A stretch of 59,561 nucleotides of DNA from Acidobacteriota bacterium (GTDB taxonomy: Bacteria; Acidobacteriota; Terriglobia; Terriglobales; Acidobacteriaceae), in NCBI GenBank assembly GCA_021818105.1, contig JAKAFB010000014.1, positions 1-59,561 on the forward strand, written 5' to 3'. Shown here in pieces: positions 34,781 through 43,465 of this stretch. Numbering within the stretch: the first letter of the stretch is position 1; each line of letters begins with the position of its first letter. The position numbers were made by a program, and so were the translations under genes. Under the pieces are notes generated by a model. It searched no databases and was not told where the DNA came from. It was given only the letters and a program-made list of their open reading frames with translations.

Positions 34781-35731
34781 TTGAGAAGTTTGGCTGCTCT
34801 TTCGATTTCTACGCTGTGTCTTGCCATGGCCCTGCCGGCCTCTGCTGCGCAGTTGTCCAATGACGCCCGCTCGGCAATTCCTCAGGCGGTGCAGCAACTG
34901 GTGGTCATCGACTACCGTGCGATGCAGAACTCGGATGCGGCCATGCAACTGCGTGAGCGCGTGATGCCACCCAATCTGAAGCAGTTCGATGAAGCGCTGA
35001 GCAAGTCGGGCCTGAATGAAAATCACGATGTCGACCAATTGGCCTTTGCCCTCTACCGCCCCGGCGGCTCCGGTGAATCGCTGCAGACCGTCGGCATCGC
35101 CCAGGGGCAGTTCTCCACAGATGATATTCTGGCCAACTTCCGCAAGCAGAAGGTGCATCCCAAGCTCCTCCGCAACAACAAGATTTACCCGATGGGCAAA
35201 ACCGGCATGGTCCTTTGCTTCGTTGACCCCTCCACCATGGTCTTTGGCGAGAGCGACGCCGTAAAGCAGGCTCTGGACGTGCGCGACGGCCTGGGGCCGA
35301 GCCTGCTCACCAACGGAACGATTATGGACGCCATGCGTTCTGTCGATTCCGAGCCGCTATGGAGCGTGCTGGATCAGCAGGGCACGCAGACCATGATGAA
35401 GCAGGTGCTGGGGCAGGCAGGATCGCTTACAGACTACGACTCCGTACGCAAGCGGCTCCTCTCCTCCTGGTATTCCATGAACTTCCAGCACGGCGTGAAG
35501 TTTGACCTGACCATCGTGACGGGAGATGCCTTTGCCGCGGCCACCATGTCCTCGCTGCTGAATGCCGCAGTAGCCTACAAGAAAATGAGCGGCACAGACC
35601 AGGAAAAGGCTGCCCTGAGTGGCACAGACGTCAGTTCCAGCGCCGGCCAACTGGCCATTCACTTCGCCACATCCAATGCGGGCTTTAATGATCTGCTCAA
35701 GAGCCCGCTTTTTCAGGGAATGGTGCGCTGA
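34781..35731 (+). CDS. Secreted protein of unknown function
   Basis: A 316-residue exported protein that I do not recognise. The TTG at 34781 has GGAGG nine bases upstream and gives a clean signal peptide (R-S-L-A-A-L-S...A-S-A-A). An ATG at 34757 would add eight residues but has no ribosome binding site and would place GGAGG inside the gene. The mature protein is mixed alpha/beta, without cysteines apart from C-F-V-D in the middle, and has no obvious catalytic motif. A strong stem-loop follows the stop. Confidence 0.72.
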   Translation: MRSLAALSISTLCLAMALPASAAQLSNDARSAIPQAVQQLVVIDYRAMQNSDAAMQLRERVMPPNLKQFDEALSKSGLNENHDVDQLAFALYRPGGSGESLQTVGIAQGQFSTDDILANFRKQKVHPKLLRNNKIYPMGKTGMVLCFVDPSTMVFGESDAVKQALDVRDGLGPSLLTNGTIMDAMRSVDSEPLWSVLDQQGTQTMMKQVLGQAGSLTDYDSVRKRLLSSWYSMNFQHGVKFDLTIVTGDAFAAATMSSLLNAAVAYKKMSGTDQEKAALSGTDVSSSAGQLAIHFATSNAGFNDLLKSPLFQGMVR

Positions 35732-35745
35732 GAAAGCACACGGCT

Positions 35746-35770
35746 TAGGGCCCTCCGGCGAAGGGCCCTA
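35746..35770. terminator. Stem-loop between convergent genes
   Basis: A perfect 9-bp stem TAGGGCCCT/AGGGCCCTA with a 7-base loop lies between the secreted protein gene (plus) and the lipoprotein gene (minus), reaching the last codon of the latter. T tracts are short on both sides, so it may act as a weak bidirectional terminator or protect 3' ends. Confidence 0.55.
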
Positions 35771-36136
35771 TCGGCCATCACTCAGCGCTGGCTGGTACTC
35801 CACCTTGCCGCCCGGCAACAGAACAATGATTAGCCGTCCCTGCTCGCCTTCCTTCAGCTCAGGCCCCTGGCTCTGCCGCACCTGCAGATCCTTGCTTTCG
35901 GTGTACAGCACCTTCACTGGGCCGTTGCCGCGAATCTGAAAACGATAGTGGTAGTCGGCGCCTGCATCCAGCTTGTCTAACCCAAAGCTCGCACTGGGAT
36001 AATCCACTTCCAGCAGCGTGATCGTCTCGCCAGTTCGGTTCTGCACCGTCGCGTCCACGCGGTAGGAACGGCATCCGCATGCCATCCCCATCAACGGCAG
36101 CAGGACCGCCGCCCATGCCCATTTCATCGCCGTCAT
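35768..36136 (-). CDS. Small probable lipoprotein of unknown function
   Basis: A 122-residue protein with a short hydrophobic N-terminus ending M-A-C-G-C, a probable but imperfect lipoprotein signal. The mature part is beta-rich (V-Q-N-R-T-G-E-T-I-T-L-L-E-V and I-I-V-L-L-P-G-G). Its ATG overlaps the lpxD stop in an ATGA arrangement, so it is translationally coupled to lpxD; an in-frame ATG at 36127 is also possible. Function unknown. Confidence 0.75.
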   Translation of the reverse strand: MTAMKWAWAAVLLPLMGMACGCRSYRVDATVQNRTGETITLLEVDYPSASFGLDKLDAGADYHYRFQIRGNGPVKVLYTESKDLQVRQSQGPELKEGEQGRLIIVLLPGGKVEYQPALSDGR

Positions 36137-37185
36137 GCCTGTCCCTCTGTGTCCTTCGATGCATGGGCTGTGCTCTCTTGCAGGTTGACCCTCTTCTCAA
36201 GCCGGTCCAGACGCTTCAATACTTCCGGCAACCGCTGGAAGATCGCCACCGCCCGCAGCCACAGACGATTGTCAAATGCAGGCGAACCGGAGATCATCTT
36301 GCCCGCGGGCACGTCGTGCGACACGCCGGACTGCGCCGTCAAAATCACGCCGTCGCCCAGCGCACAGTGGCCCGCCACCCCCGCCTGTCCCGCCAGAATC
36401 GCGTCGTTGCCCACAACTGAGGACCCAGCCAGTCCCACCTGCGCGCAGAGCATCGTGTTCTGGCCCACGCGAGAGCCGTGCCCAACCTGCACAAGGTTAT
36501 CCACCTTCGTGCCGTCCCCAATCTCAGTTACTCCCACCGTTGCCCGGTCAATACAGGCATTGGCCTGGATGTCCACGCGATTGCCCAGCCGCACAGGCCC
36601 GGACTGCGGAATCTTCTCCCAGCGCCCGTGCTCGTCCTTCGCAAAACCAAATCCGTCCGCGCCTACAATCGCCCCGTTTTCGAGCGTTACATGATCACCC
36701 AGAATGCAGCCCTCTCGCACCACGGCATGCGCATGGGCAAAGAAGTGGCTGCCTGTCTGCACCCCCGGGTACAGCACCACATGCGGCAGCAGCGTGGCAT
36801 AAGCCCCAAGCTTCACACCGGGACCAATCACAACATAAGCACCCACATGTGCGCCCTCCCCAATCTCAGCCGAAGGGTCAATTACGGCCGTGGGGTGGAC
36901 GCCCGGTGCGTATGCCGGAGGCTGGTAAAACATCCCCAGCGCCCGTGAAAACGCGAGATATGGATTGTTCAACCGCAGTGTCGTCGTTTCAATTTCAGGA
37001 AATTCAGGATCTACGAGGATCGCGGCTGCCTGCGTCTTGCGCGCCAGCCCTGCATAGCGCGGATTAGCCACGAAGGTCACCTCCGTGGGCCCCGCCTCCT
37101 CAATCCCTTTCACGCCAGTCACGTCCAGTTCCGCGTTCCCGCGAAGCTCCGCACCCAGCCGACTTGCCAACTCGCCTAGTTTCAT
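36133..37185 (-). CDS. lpxD: UDP-3-O-acylglucosamine N-acyltransferase
   Basis: LpxD adds the second acyl chain in lipid A synthesis, using acyl-ACP. The 350-residue product has the N-terminal uridine-binding domain (L-G-E-L-A-S-R-L-G-A-E and the F-V-A-N-P-R-Y segment), then a left-handed parallel beta-helix of hexapeptide repeats with the catalytic His in Q-V-G-H-G-S-R-V-G, and a C-terminal helix. I chose the ATG at 37185; the frame's earlier start at 37230 adds 15 unconserved residues. It shows that the organism makes lipid A. It is followed by an overlapping lipoprotein gene. Confidence 0.96.
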   Translation of the reverse strand: MKLGELASRLGAELRGNAELDVTGVKGIEEAGPTEVTFVANPRYAGLARKTQAAAILVDPEFPEIETTTLRLNNPYLAFSRALGMFYQPPAYAPGVHPTAVIDPSAEIGEGAHVGAYVVIGPGVKLGAYATLLPHVVLYPGVQTGSHFFAHAHAVVREGCILGDHVTLENGAIVGADGFGFAKDEHGRWEKIPQSGPVRLGNRVDIQANACIDRATVGVTEIGDGTKVDNLVQVGHGSRVGQNTMLCAQVGLAGSSVVGNDAILAGQAGVAGHCALGDGVILTAQSGVSHDVPAGKMISGSPAFDNRLWLRAVAIFQRLPEVLKRLDRLEKRVNLQESTAHASKDTEGQA

Positions 37186-37226
37186 CGAGGGAATTGTACC
37201 GGAAGCAGTGGCAGCGTGATTTAACC

Positions 37227-37739
37227 TCACGGCGTGTCGGTTGTCTCAGGGAACAGGGCCGCCTGCGTTTCGGCCCGTCGTGCGGCTATGCCTTTGCGCT
37301 TGCCTGCCGCGCCGATAAGCGCCACAACCTCCAGCGTTTGAATGGATTGGCGCGGCACATAGATTTTCTGCGTATTGGAGCGCGTGTCCGGTGGAGTCAG
37401 CAGCAGCCCGGCACCCTCCACCAGTGAACGATCATTGGCGGCTAATCCTTCGAGCTCTTCGCCGTCCGTCAGCGTCATCCGCAGCCACAGACCCGCCGTG
37501 CGCGGGCGGACCGTAAATCGTTTCTGCAGCAGACGTTCTGGATTGCCCTGCTCGCCGGCAGGGAAGTCCCGCACAAAGCAAACCCATTTCACAGACTCCC
37601 AGCCAATCGTCAGCACCTTCCCGCTTTGGTCCAGAATCTCCAGATGAGCAGCCTCTTGGCCAAACCCGCCCGCTGCGTATCCTGCCACCCACTCGCGGGT
37701 GAACTTCCGCACAATCACGGGCTTACGCAGGGAGACCAT
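37227..37739 (-). CDS. Small soluble protein of unknown function
   Basis: A 170-residue protein without a signal peptide. I chose the ATG at 37739; upstream codons look non-coding. The segment V-I-V-R-K-F-T-R-E-W-V-A-G-Y, followed by W-V-C-F-V-R-D-F, resembles small beta-rich proteins seen in acidobacteria and some Deltaproteobacteria, but I cannot name a function. It lies 41 bases upstream of lpxD on the same strand and is probably co-transcribed with it. Confidence 0.68.
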   Translation of the reverse strand: MVSLRKPVIVRKFTREWVAGYAAGGFGQEAAHLEILDQSGKVLTIGWESVKWVCFVRDFPAGEQGNPERLLQKRFTVRPRTAGLWLRMTLTDGEELEGLAANDRSLVEGAGLLLTPPDTRSNTQKIYVPRQSIQTLEVVALIGAAGKRKGIAARRAETQAALFPETTDTP

Positions 37740-37927
37740 CGCTCTGGATTGTCGCACGGCCCGCCCTGCCCGGCGAAGCCAATAGCAGCATTTTGTGTGC
37801 AAATTCCCTGGCAATGCGCTCTCGGTTGTGTTAATGTACTGCTTTGCAACCCCTGCCGCGCAGTGCCCTAAGCGTAACCACATCAGGCATTTGACTCAAA
37901 CAGGGGGCTCCGGGAGCAGGGAACGAG

Positions 37928-39928
37928 ATGCCCGACTACATCTACCTTCTTGAACACAGGCTCTCGCCGGATCAGCAAAAGGCGCTGCGCCTTTTGCGTG
38001 AGACGGCCCGCGAAGCAGGCGTCCTTCTGTTTCTTACCGGCGACGCCGTGCGCGACCTCTCCAGCGGCCACAGTGTCCGCGATATCGAAGTTGCCGTGCA
38101 GGGCAATGCCCTCAAGCTGAAAAAGCCTATTGAAAAATCCGGCGGAAAGGTCTGGGGTGAGGATGAAGCGCTGCGCACCCTCTATCTCTGTTTCCCCGGC
38201 ACGGTTCGTGTCGATCTTGTCAGCACGCATCAGCGTGAATACCCCAAACCAGGCAAGCCTATCTTTCACGCCGCCCCCATTCAGGAGGACCTGCGCCGCC
38301 GTGACTTCACCGTCAACGCCATGGCCATCTCGCTGAACGAGGGATCCTATGGCCTGCTCATGGACCCACTCAATGGAGCAGCGGACATTGAAGCGCGCAC
38401 CCTCCGTCTTGTCTCCAATTACGGATTTCTCGATCAACCCTCGCTGCTTATCCGCGCCGTGCGGTACCGCGCCCGCTTGGGCTGGGAGATGGACCCGCGC
38501 ACGCAGACGCGCTATGAGAACGCCAAGCTGGAAGGTGTAATTGACCACATCTCGCCCACCGCGCGCAGTTATGAGTTGGAGCAGATAGGCCATGAGGATG
38601 ACGGGCTGAAGGTGATGCGTGCGCTGGAAGCCGAAGGCTGGATGAAAGCGCTTTTTCCCGCATGGACATCCGCAAAGGCCGATGAAGCAAAGCTTCAGGC
38701 GCTCCATGACCTCGCCGTCGAGCTCATTCTGCAGGGCGTGCACCCTGACATGTCTGCCGCGCAGATGCAGTTGCTGACAGCCAAGCTCAGCCCCAAAGAT
38801 CTGGCCGCACTCAAAAAGCAGATGCTACGGTCCGGGTTTGTCGAGGAGTGGAACAGCCTTGATGCCATCGCTGCTGCCTTCGCCAAGCTCCTCAAGGCCA
38901 AAGAAAAACAGACGCCGTCGGCTGCCTACAAGCTCTTCACAACCCACGACCCTGAGGCGGTCCTTTGGTTGGGCTTTACCAGCAAGGACGCGGTCATCAA
39001 GGAGCGCTACAACCAGTTCCTCAAGGTTTGGCCGGAGGCGCGTCAGCGCATTCCCTATGCCCTCATGTCGGAGATGCGCATTACGCCCGATTTGCCCGGC
39101 TACGCCGATCTTGTGCAGCAAATCTTCCTGCAACTGATAGACGGTCATCTCTCCACGCCTGAAGAGATGCGTGCCTTTCTTGAGCCCCATTCGCCGCCCG
39201 CGCCGCCGCCGCAGGTTACCATCAAGCGGCCGCGAGTCAAGCGCGGCGCTGAGGCCAAGATCAAAGAGCGCTCCTATGAGGACGAAGAGGAGTTGGAAGA
39301 GGCGCTTGAAGAGGGTGAGGAAGATCTCGATGATCTCGGCGCCGAAGAAGAGGAGATTGACCTCGGCATCGAAGTTCCCGCCGACGAAGAGATGGAGATC
39401 CTCGAAGTAGAAAGCGAAGATGAGATCGAGGAAGAAGAGGAAGAAGAGGAGCCCGCTCCCGTAAAGCGTGGCAAGAAGGTCATAGCTGAACCTAAGGCAG
39501 CAAAGAAGGAAGCAGGGCGAGGTGCCAAGCCGGAGAAGCCTGCTAAGAAGGAGGCAGCAAAGGCCGCGGAGGGCAAACCTGCCAGGCCCGCACTGCCACA
39601 GCCTGCCGCGGTGAAGCCCGCCGCAAAAGCTCCAGCGCCCAAGACAAAGCCAAAGGCCGCGCCACCGCTGCACAAGTCTTCACGTGTGCCAGCCAAGCCT
39701 GTCAAGCCCGCGCCTGCTCCCAAGGCAGCGAAGAAGGCTCCTTCCAGGGCACCCGCTAAACCGGTTGGCAAGCCTGCGGCAAAGGCCCACCCAAAGGCAA
39801 CAGCAAAGGCAGTCGCGAAGGCACCTGCCAAGAAGGCTCCCGCGAAGAAACAAGCACCTGCGAAGGCCGCGAAGGCTGCAAAGCCCGTGCCCAGGAAGGC
39901 TGCGCATAAGCCAGCAAAGAAGCGCTAA
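37928..39928 (+). CDS. CCA-adding/poly(A) polymerase-like nucleotidyltransferase with acidic and Lys/Ala/Pro-rich tail
   Basis: A 666-residue protein. Residues 1-190 are a class II tRNA nucleotidyltransferase head: G-D-A-V-R-D (38-43), the carboxylates D-I-E (52-54) and V-D-L (95-97), R-R-D-F-T-V-N-A-M-A (124-133) and the neck R-A-V-R-Y-R-A-R-L-G. The usual G-G before x-V-R-D is G-D here. Residues 190-420 are a helical body without the HD motif. Residues about 450-508 are almost all Asp/Glu, and 512-666 are Lys/Ala/Pro-rich like histone H1 or bacterial AlgP/HctB-type tails. The reaction could be CCA addition, poly(A) addition or none. The ATG has AGGGAACGAG directly upstream. It stands alone between divergent and convergent neighbours. 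Confidence 0.85.
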   Translation: MPDYIYLLEHRLSPDQQKALRLLRETAREAGVLLFLTGDAVRDLSSGHSVRDIEVAVQGNALKLKKPIEKSGGKVWGEDEALRTLYLCFPGTVRVDLVSTHQREYPKPGKPIFHAAPIQEDLRRRDFTVNAMAISLNEGSYGLLMDPLNGAADIEARTLRLVSNYGFLDQPSLLIRAVRYRARLGWEMDPRTQTRYENAKLEGVIDHISPTARSYELEQIGHEDDGLKVMRALEAEGWMKALFPAWTSAKADEAKLQALHDLAVELILQGVHPDMSAAQMQLLTAKLSPKDLAALKKQMLRSGFVEEWNSLDAIAAAFAKLLKAKEKQTPSAAYKLFTTHDPEAVLWLGFTSKDAVIKERYNQFLKVWPEARQRIPYALMSEMRITPDLPGYADLVQQIFLQLIDGHLSTPEEMRAFLEPHSPPAPPPQVTIKRPRVKRGAEAKIKERSYEDEEELEEALEEGEEDLDDLGAEEEEIDLGIEVPADEEMEILEVESEDEIEEEEEEEEPAPVKRGKKVIAEPKAAKKEAGRGAKPEKPAKKEAAKAAEGKPARPALPQPAAVKPAAKAPAPKTKPKAAPPLHKSSRVPAKPVKPAPAPKAAKKAPSRAPAKPVGKPAAKAHPKATAKAVAKAPAKKAPAKKQAPAKAAKAAKPVPRKAAHKPAKKR

Positions 39929-39965
39929 CCGTCGTAGAACTGGTCAATTCCAAGAAGGCCCAAAC

Positions 39966-40004
39966 AAAAAGCGAGGCAGCCTCACTCATATGGGTGTGGC
40001 TGCC
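39966..40004 (-). terminator. Terminator of the zinc-ribbon gene
   Basis: On the minus strand a stem GGCAGCC/GGCTGCC (39975-40004), extended inside by an almost palindromic loop, is followed by a run of five T residues and TTTG. It also lies after the nucleotidyltransferase gene on the plus strand. Confidence 0.62.
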
Positions 40005-40111
40005 CAGCTCATTTGTATCCGGTAAAACTCCGCAGCACCGTACGCTGGATCGCGCACGCGCAAGTCTCCGCACGCACTCCCAGCGTGTCTGCCAGTGTCC
40101 CATCTATGGGA

Positions 40112-40139
40112 ACCCTGCGTCCAGGCGGGGACGCAGGGT
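40112..40139. terminator. Strong hairpin near the 3' end of the zinc-ribbon gene
   Basis: A perfect 11-bp stem ACCCTGCGTCC/GGACGCAGGGT with a 6-base loop, 12 bases after the zinc-ribbon stop. No T tract follows. It may assist termination or be a repeat element. Confidence 0.45.
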
Positions 40140-40150
40140 GATCTGAATTC

Positions 40151-40468
40151 TCAGTAGCGCGATCCGCGAGAAGCGCCGCCGCTGCCTTTGCGCGCCTGGT
40201 AGCAGTCGCGGCAGAAGACCGGACGATCGCCACGCGGCTCAAATGGCACGGTCGTGGGCTGTCCGCAGCCTGAGCAGATAACGGGCGTGCCTTGCGACGG
40301 TGCTGAACGGTAGCCGGAGCCGCCCTGGTCGTTCTTCTTTGCCGCGCGGCAGGGCTTGCAACGCTTGGGGGTCGAGTAACCGCGTTCCTGAAAAAACGCC
40401 TGATCGGCAGCGGTGAAGGTAAAATCCTGCCCGCAATCGCTGCAAGTAAGTTGAATGTCTCCAGCCAT
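40151..40468 (-). CDS. Zinc-ribbon protein with paired CxxC motifs
   Basis: A 105-residue protein of unknown role. Its first half has C-S-D-C and C-K-P-C, the second half C-S-G-C and C-R-D-C: two four-cysteine zinc ribbons of the 'probable zinc-ribbon' and CxxC-x17-CxxC types. The linker and C-terminus are Gly/Ser/Arg-rich. Such proteins probably bind nucleic acid, but no function is known to me. It is followed by two hairpins. Confidence 0.82.
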   Translation of the reverse strand: MAGDIQLTCSDCGQDFTFTAADQAFFQERGYSTPKRCKPCRAAKKNDQGGSGYRSAPSQGTPVICSGCGQPTTVPFEPRGDRPVFCRDCYQARKGSGGASRGSRY

Positions 40469-40783
40469 GGTTCTCCTCGCCGTGATTGTACAGCCCGCGG
40501 CGTGTTTTGCGCATAAGTATTCTGTTGGTATTCAAAAACTGAGGGTCAATGAGGACCAGCGCTCCCTAAGTTACCTTTCTGTCATCCAGCAGAAGCAGGA
40601 CTCCACTTCAGTCAGACGCACGCCGCACCGATTGGTATGGCCAGATGCCCAGCATGGCCGACAAATCTGCGTCCCTTCACCAGCGCGGTGCTGCATGCAG
40701 CGATGATACCCTTGTCAGCGGACTTTTATCGCGCCTTTTCGCCCTGCAATCCGCGCGTACAAGGCTCTCTGGAGGAATGTTCT
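40469..40783. other. Divergent intergenic region
   Basis: About 315 bases between the zinc-ribbon gene (minus) and the beta-mannosidase gene (plus). It should hold both promoters. Short frames in it have no family features. The strong GGAGG of the mannosidase gene lies at its right end. Confidence 0.45.
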
Positions 40784-43408
40784 ATGCGCAACGCGCTTGC
40801 CGCGAGCATTCGTTGCTGCGGTCTCGCAACCGCCCTTGCAGTCTGCTGTCCGGGCCTGGCCCAGTCCAGCCGCGAACAGAACGCCATCCTCGCCCTTGAT
40901 CGCGGCTGGCAGTTCCGCCAGGTTGTCTCTACCCCACAAAGCGCTGATAGTGACTGGCTGCCTGCCACAGTCCCCGGCGACGTGCACCTCGATCTGCTCG
41001 CCAACAAAAAGATTCCCGACCCCTTCTTTCGCGACAACGAATCCAAACTCCAGTGGATTGAGAACGAGAGCTGGGAGTATCGCACCACCTTTGACGTGAC
41101 CCCGCAGCTTCTCTCGCGGACAAACGTTGACCTAGTCTTCGATGGCCTCGACGCGGCGGCACAGGTCTACGTCAATGGCGCCCAGGTGCTCGATGCAGAC
41201 AACATGTTCCGCGTCTGGCGCGTTTCCGTGAAGGCACATCTGCACGCAGGACAGAACCAGCTTCGCGTGGTCTTTCCGTCGCCCATCAAGGCCGCAGAAG
41301 CCGTCGCAGCTACCGATCCCTGGCAGCCGAAGACCCACACTGCATCCAAAACGTACATCCGCAAAGCCGCCTATGAGTACGGCTGGGACTGGGGTCCACG
41401 CTTTGTCACCAGCGGCATCTGGCGCCCTGTGCGCATCGAGGCGTGGGACCGCGTGCGTATTGCGGACTTCGCCATCCATCAGCGCGACGTGAGCAGGGAA
41501 GTGGCGCACCTGGATGCCGAGGTGGAGGTGCAGGCCTCCGCCGATGGTCCTGCCAAAGTCACCGTTGAGTACTCCGATGACGGCAAGCCGCGCAAGCTGA
41601 CCACCAGGGCGAACCTGCACGCCGGCAACAACACCATCGACTTTCCCATTGAAATTCGCCAGCCCCGGCTCTGGTATCCGGCCGGCTACGGCGACCAGCC
41701 TCTCTACGACTTCACCGCGCAGGTAAGCACGGGCAAGGCTGTCAGCGATGAACGCAAGACCCGTACGGGGCTCCGCTCCATCATCCTGCGCCGCCAGCTT
41801 GACCAGTGGGGCCGCTCCTTTGAATTCATCGTCAACGGCATCCCCGTCTTCGCCAAAGGCGCGGATGTCATCCCCTTCGACAGCTTTCCCAACCGCGTGA
41901 CCACCGCCAGCTACCACCGCATCCTTGAGTCCGCGCGCGATGCCAACATGAACATGATCCGCCACTGGGGCGGCGGCTACTACGAGACAGAAGAGTTCTA
42001 CTCCATTTGTGACGAGCTCGGCATCATGGTCTGGCAGGACTTCATGTTTGGCAACGACTGGCAGCCCGGCACTTACGCCTTCAAGCAGAACATTGAAGCC
42101 GAAGCCGAGGATCAGGTGCGCCGCCTGCGCAATCATCCCAGCATCGTCCTCTGGTGCGGCAACAACGAAACTGAAGCTGCCTTCAATTGGGGTGACCGCA
42201 ACAATCTGCCGCCCGATGTGCGCCTTCAGATGTGGCAGGACTATCTCACTGAGTTCAGTGGCGTCCTGCCCCGCGTCGTTGCCCGTCTTGAGCCGGAGAT
42301 TCCCTACTGGCCCAGCTCGCCCAGCGCTGACTACGAGCCCACCAGCCCCTCCTTCGTCAGCGGCGACATGCACGACTGGAGCGTGTGGCACGGCCGCGTG
42401 CCCTTCACAGACTACGAGAAGCACTATTGGCGCTTCGTTTCCGAGTACGGCTTCCAGTCCTTCCCTGAGATGCGCACCGTCGAAAGCTTCACCCAGCCCG
42501 AGGACCGCGCCAGCATCTTCACGCCGGTCATGCTCGCGCACCAGAAGAACAACGAAGGCAACTCCATCATCAAGGACTACATCCAGCGCGATTACCACGA
42601 GCCAAAGGACTTCGCCAGCTTCCTCTACGTGAGCCAGGTGCTGCAGGCCGAGGGCATCAAGATTGGCGCCGAGCACTTCCGCCGCAGCCGGCCAGAGACC
42701 ATGGGCTCGCTCTTCTGGCAGTTGAACGACTGCTGGCCCGTGGCTTCATGGTCCAGCATCGACTACTACGGCCGCTGGAAGGCGCTGCAGTACTACGCTC
42801 GCCGCTTCTATGCGCCCATTCTCGTCTCACCGCATGTTGAAGATGGCGCGGTGAAGGTTTACATCGTCAGCGACAAGACCGAGTCGCAGTCTGCCACGCT
42901 ACGCCTTCGCCTCATGGATTTCCGCGGCAAAGTCCTGCTCGACGAGCAGCACAGCGTCAGCATCGATCCGCTCGCCAGCAAGGTCTACCTGAGCTGGCCG
43001 CTTGAAAAACTCACAGCCGCCGGAGCGTCTGACACCGCACGTGTATTTGTCGTTGCCGACCTCACAGAGGGCTCCACGGAAATCTCGCGGAATCTCATCT
43101 ATCTCGCGCCGGTGAAAGCCGTGCAACTCATCCCCGCGCAGTTGCAGGTGCAGACGGCCGGCGCAAATGGCAAGTACACGGTGCGCGTCACGTCACCTGT
43201 GCTGGCGCGCAGTGTATACCTTTCCTTCGGCGAACTCGACGCGCAGGTCTCCGACAATTACTTTGACCTGCTGCCCGGTGAGACGCGCGAGATCGCCATT
43301 ACGAGCGCGGTCTCTCTGGATGCTCTCAAAGCGCAGTTGAAGGTCATCTCGCTCACCGATGCGTTTGCGCGGGATCCCGTACCCGCAACGATCAGCGCAG
43401 CAAACTGA
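40784..43408 (+). CDS. Exported GH2 beta-mannosidase
   Basis: An 874-residue glycoside hydrolase of family 2 that removes terminal beta-mannose. The signal peptide ends ...C-P-G-L-A-Q. The order is a sugar-binding domain (W-L-P-A-T-V-P-G-D-V-H-L-D-L), an immunoglobulin-like domain, the TIM barrel, and C-terminal beta domains. The acid/base Glu is in C-G-N-N-E-T-E and the nucleophile Glu in F-V-S-E-Y-G-F-Q-S-F-P. The ATG at 40784 has GGAGG at proper spacing; the frame opens further upstream without conserved residues. It probably works in the periplasm on mannan or glycan fragments. Confidence 0.94.
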   Translation: MRNALAASIRCCGLATALAVCCPGLAQSSREQNAILALDRGWQFRQVVSTPQSADSDWLPATVPGDVHLDLLANKKIPDPFFRDNESKLQWIENESWEYRTTFDVTPQLLSRTNVDLVFDGLDAAAQVYVNGAQVLDADNMFRVWRVSVKAHLHAGQNQLRVVFPSPIKAAEAVAATDPWQPKTHTASKTYIRKAAYEYGWDWGPRFVTSGIWRPVRIEAWDRVRIADFAIHQRDVSREVAHLDAEVEVQASADGPAKVTVEYSDDGKPRKLTTRANLHAGNNTIDFPIEIRQPRLWYPAGYGDQPLYDFTAQVSTGKAVSDERKTRTGLRSIILRRQLDQWGRSFEFIVNGIPVFAKGADVIPFDSFPNRVTTASYHRILESARDANMNMIRHWGGGYYETEEFYSICDELGIMVWQDFMFGNDWQPGTYAFKQNIEAEAEDQVRRLRNHPSIVLWCGNNETEAAFNWGDRNNLPPDVRLQMWQDYLTEFSGVLPRVVARLEPEIPYWPSSPSADYEPTSPSFVSGDMHDWSVWHGRVPFTDYEKHYWRFVSEYGFQSFPEMRTVESFTQPEDRASIFTPVMLAHQKNNEGNSIIKDYIQRDYHEPKDFASFLYVSQVLQAEGIKIGAEHFRRSRPETMGSLFWQLNDCWPVASWSSIDYYGRWKALQYYARRFYAPILVSPHVEDGAVKVYIVSDKTESQSATLRLRLMDFRGKVLLDEQHSVSIDPLASKVYLSWPLEKLTAAGASDTARVFVVADLTEGSTEISRNLIYLAPVKAVQLIPAQLQVQTAGANGKYTVRVTSPVLARSVYLSFGELDAQVSDNYFDLLPGETREIAITSAVSLDALKAQLKVISLTDAFARDPVPATISAAN

Positions 43409-43417
43409 CGCAGAAAG

Positions 43418-43459
43418 GCGCTCATCCTCGCCTGTGTTGTTGCAGAGAAGGATGAGCGC
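43418..43459. terminator. Inverted repeat between convergent genes
   Basis: A perfect 11-bp inverted repeat GCGCTCATCCT/AGGATGAGCGC with a 20-base loop, between the mannosidase and the Oar-like receptor gene. It is probably a bidirectional terminator although T tracts are absent. Confidence 0.5.
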
Positions 43460-43465
43460 ATGGCC

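Noticed and set aside
39275..39925. Acidic and Lys/Ala/Pro-rich region as a frameshift artefact
   Set aside because: The frame stays open for over 650 bases with sensible codon use and ends at a proper stop before a terminator, so the tail looks real.
41132..42676. Minus-strand frame of 514 codons over the beta-mannosidase gene
   Set aside because: Antisense shadow; the plus-strand gene has the GH2 catalytic residues.
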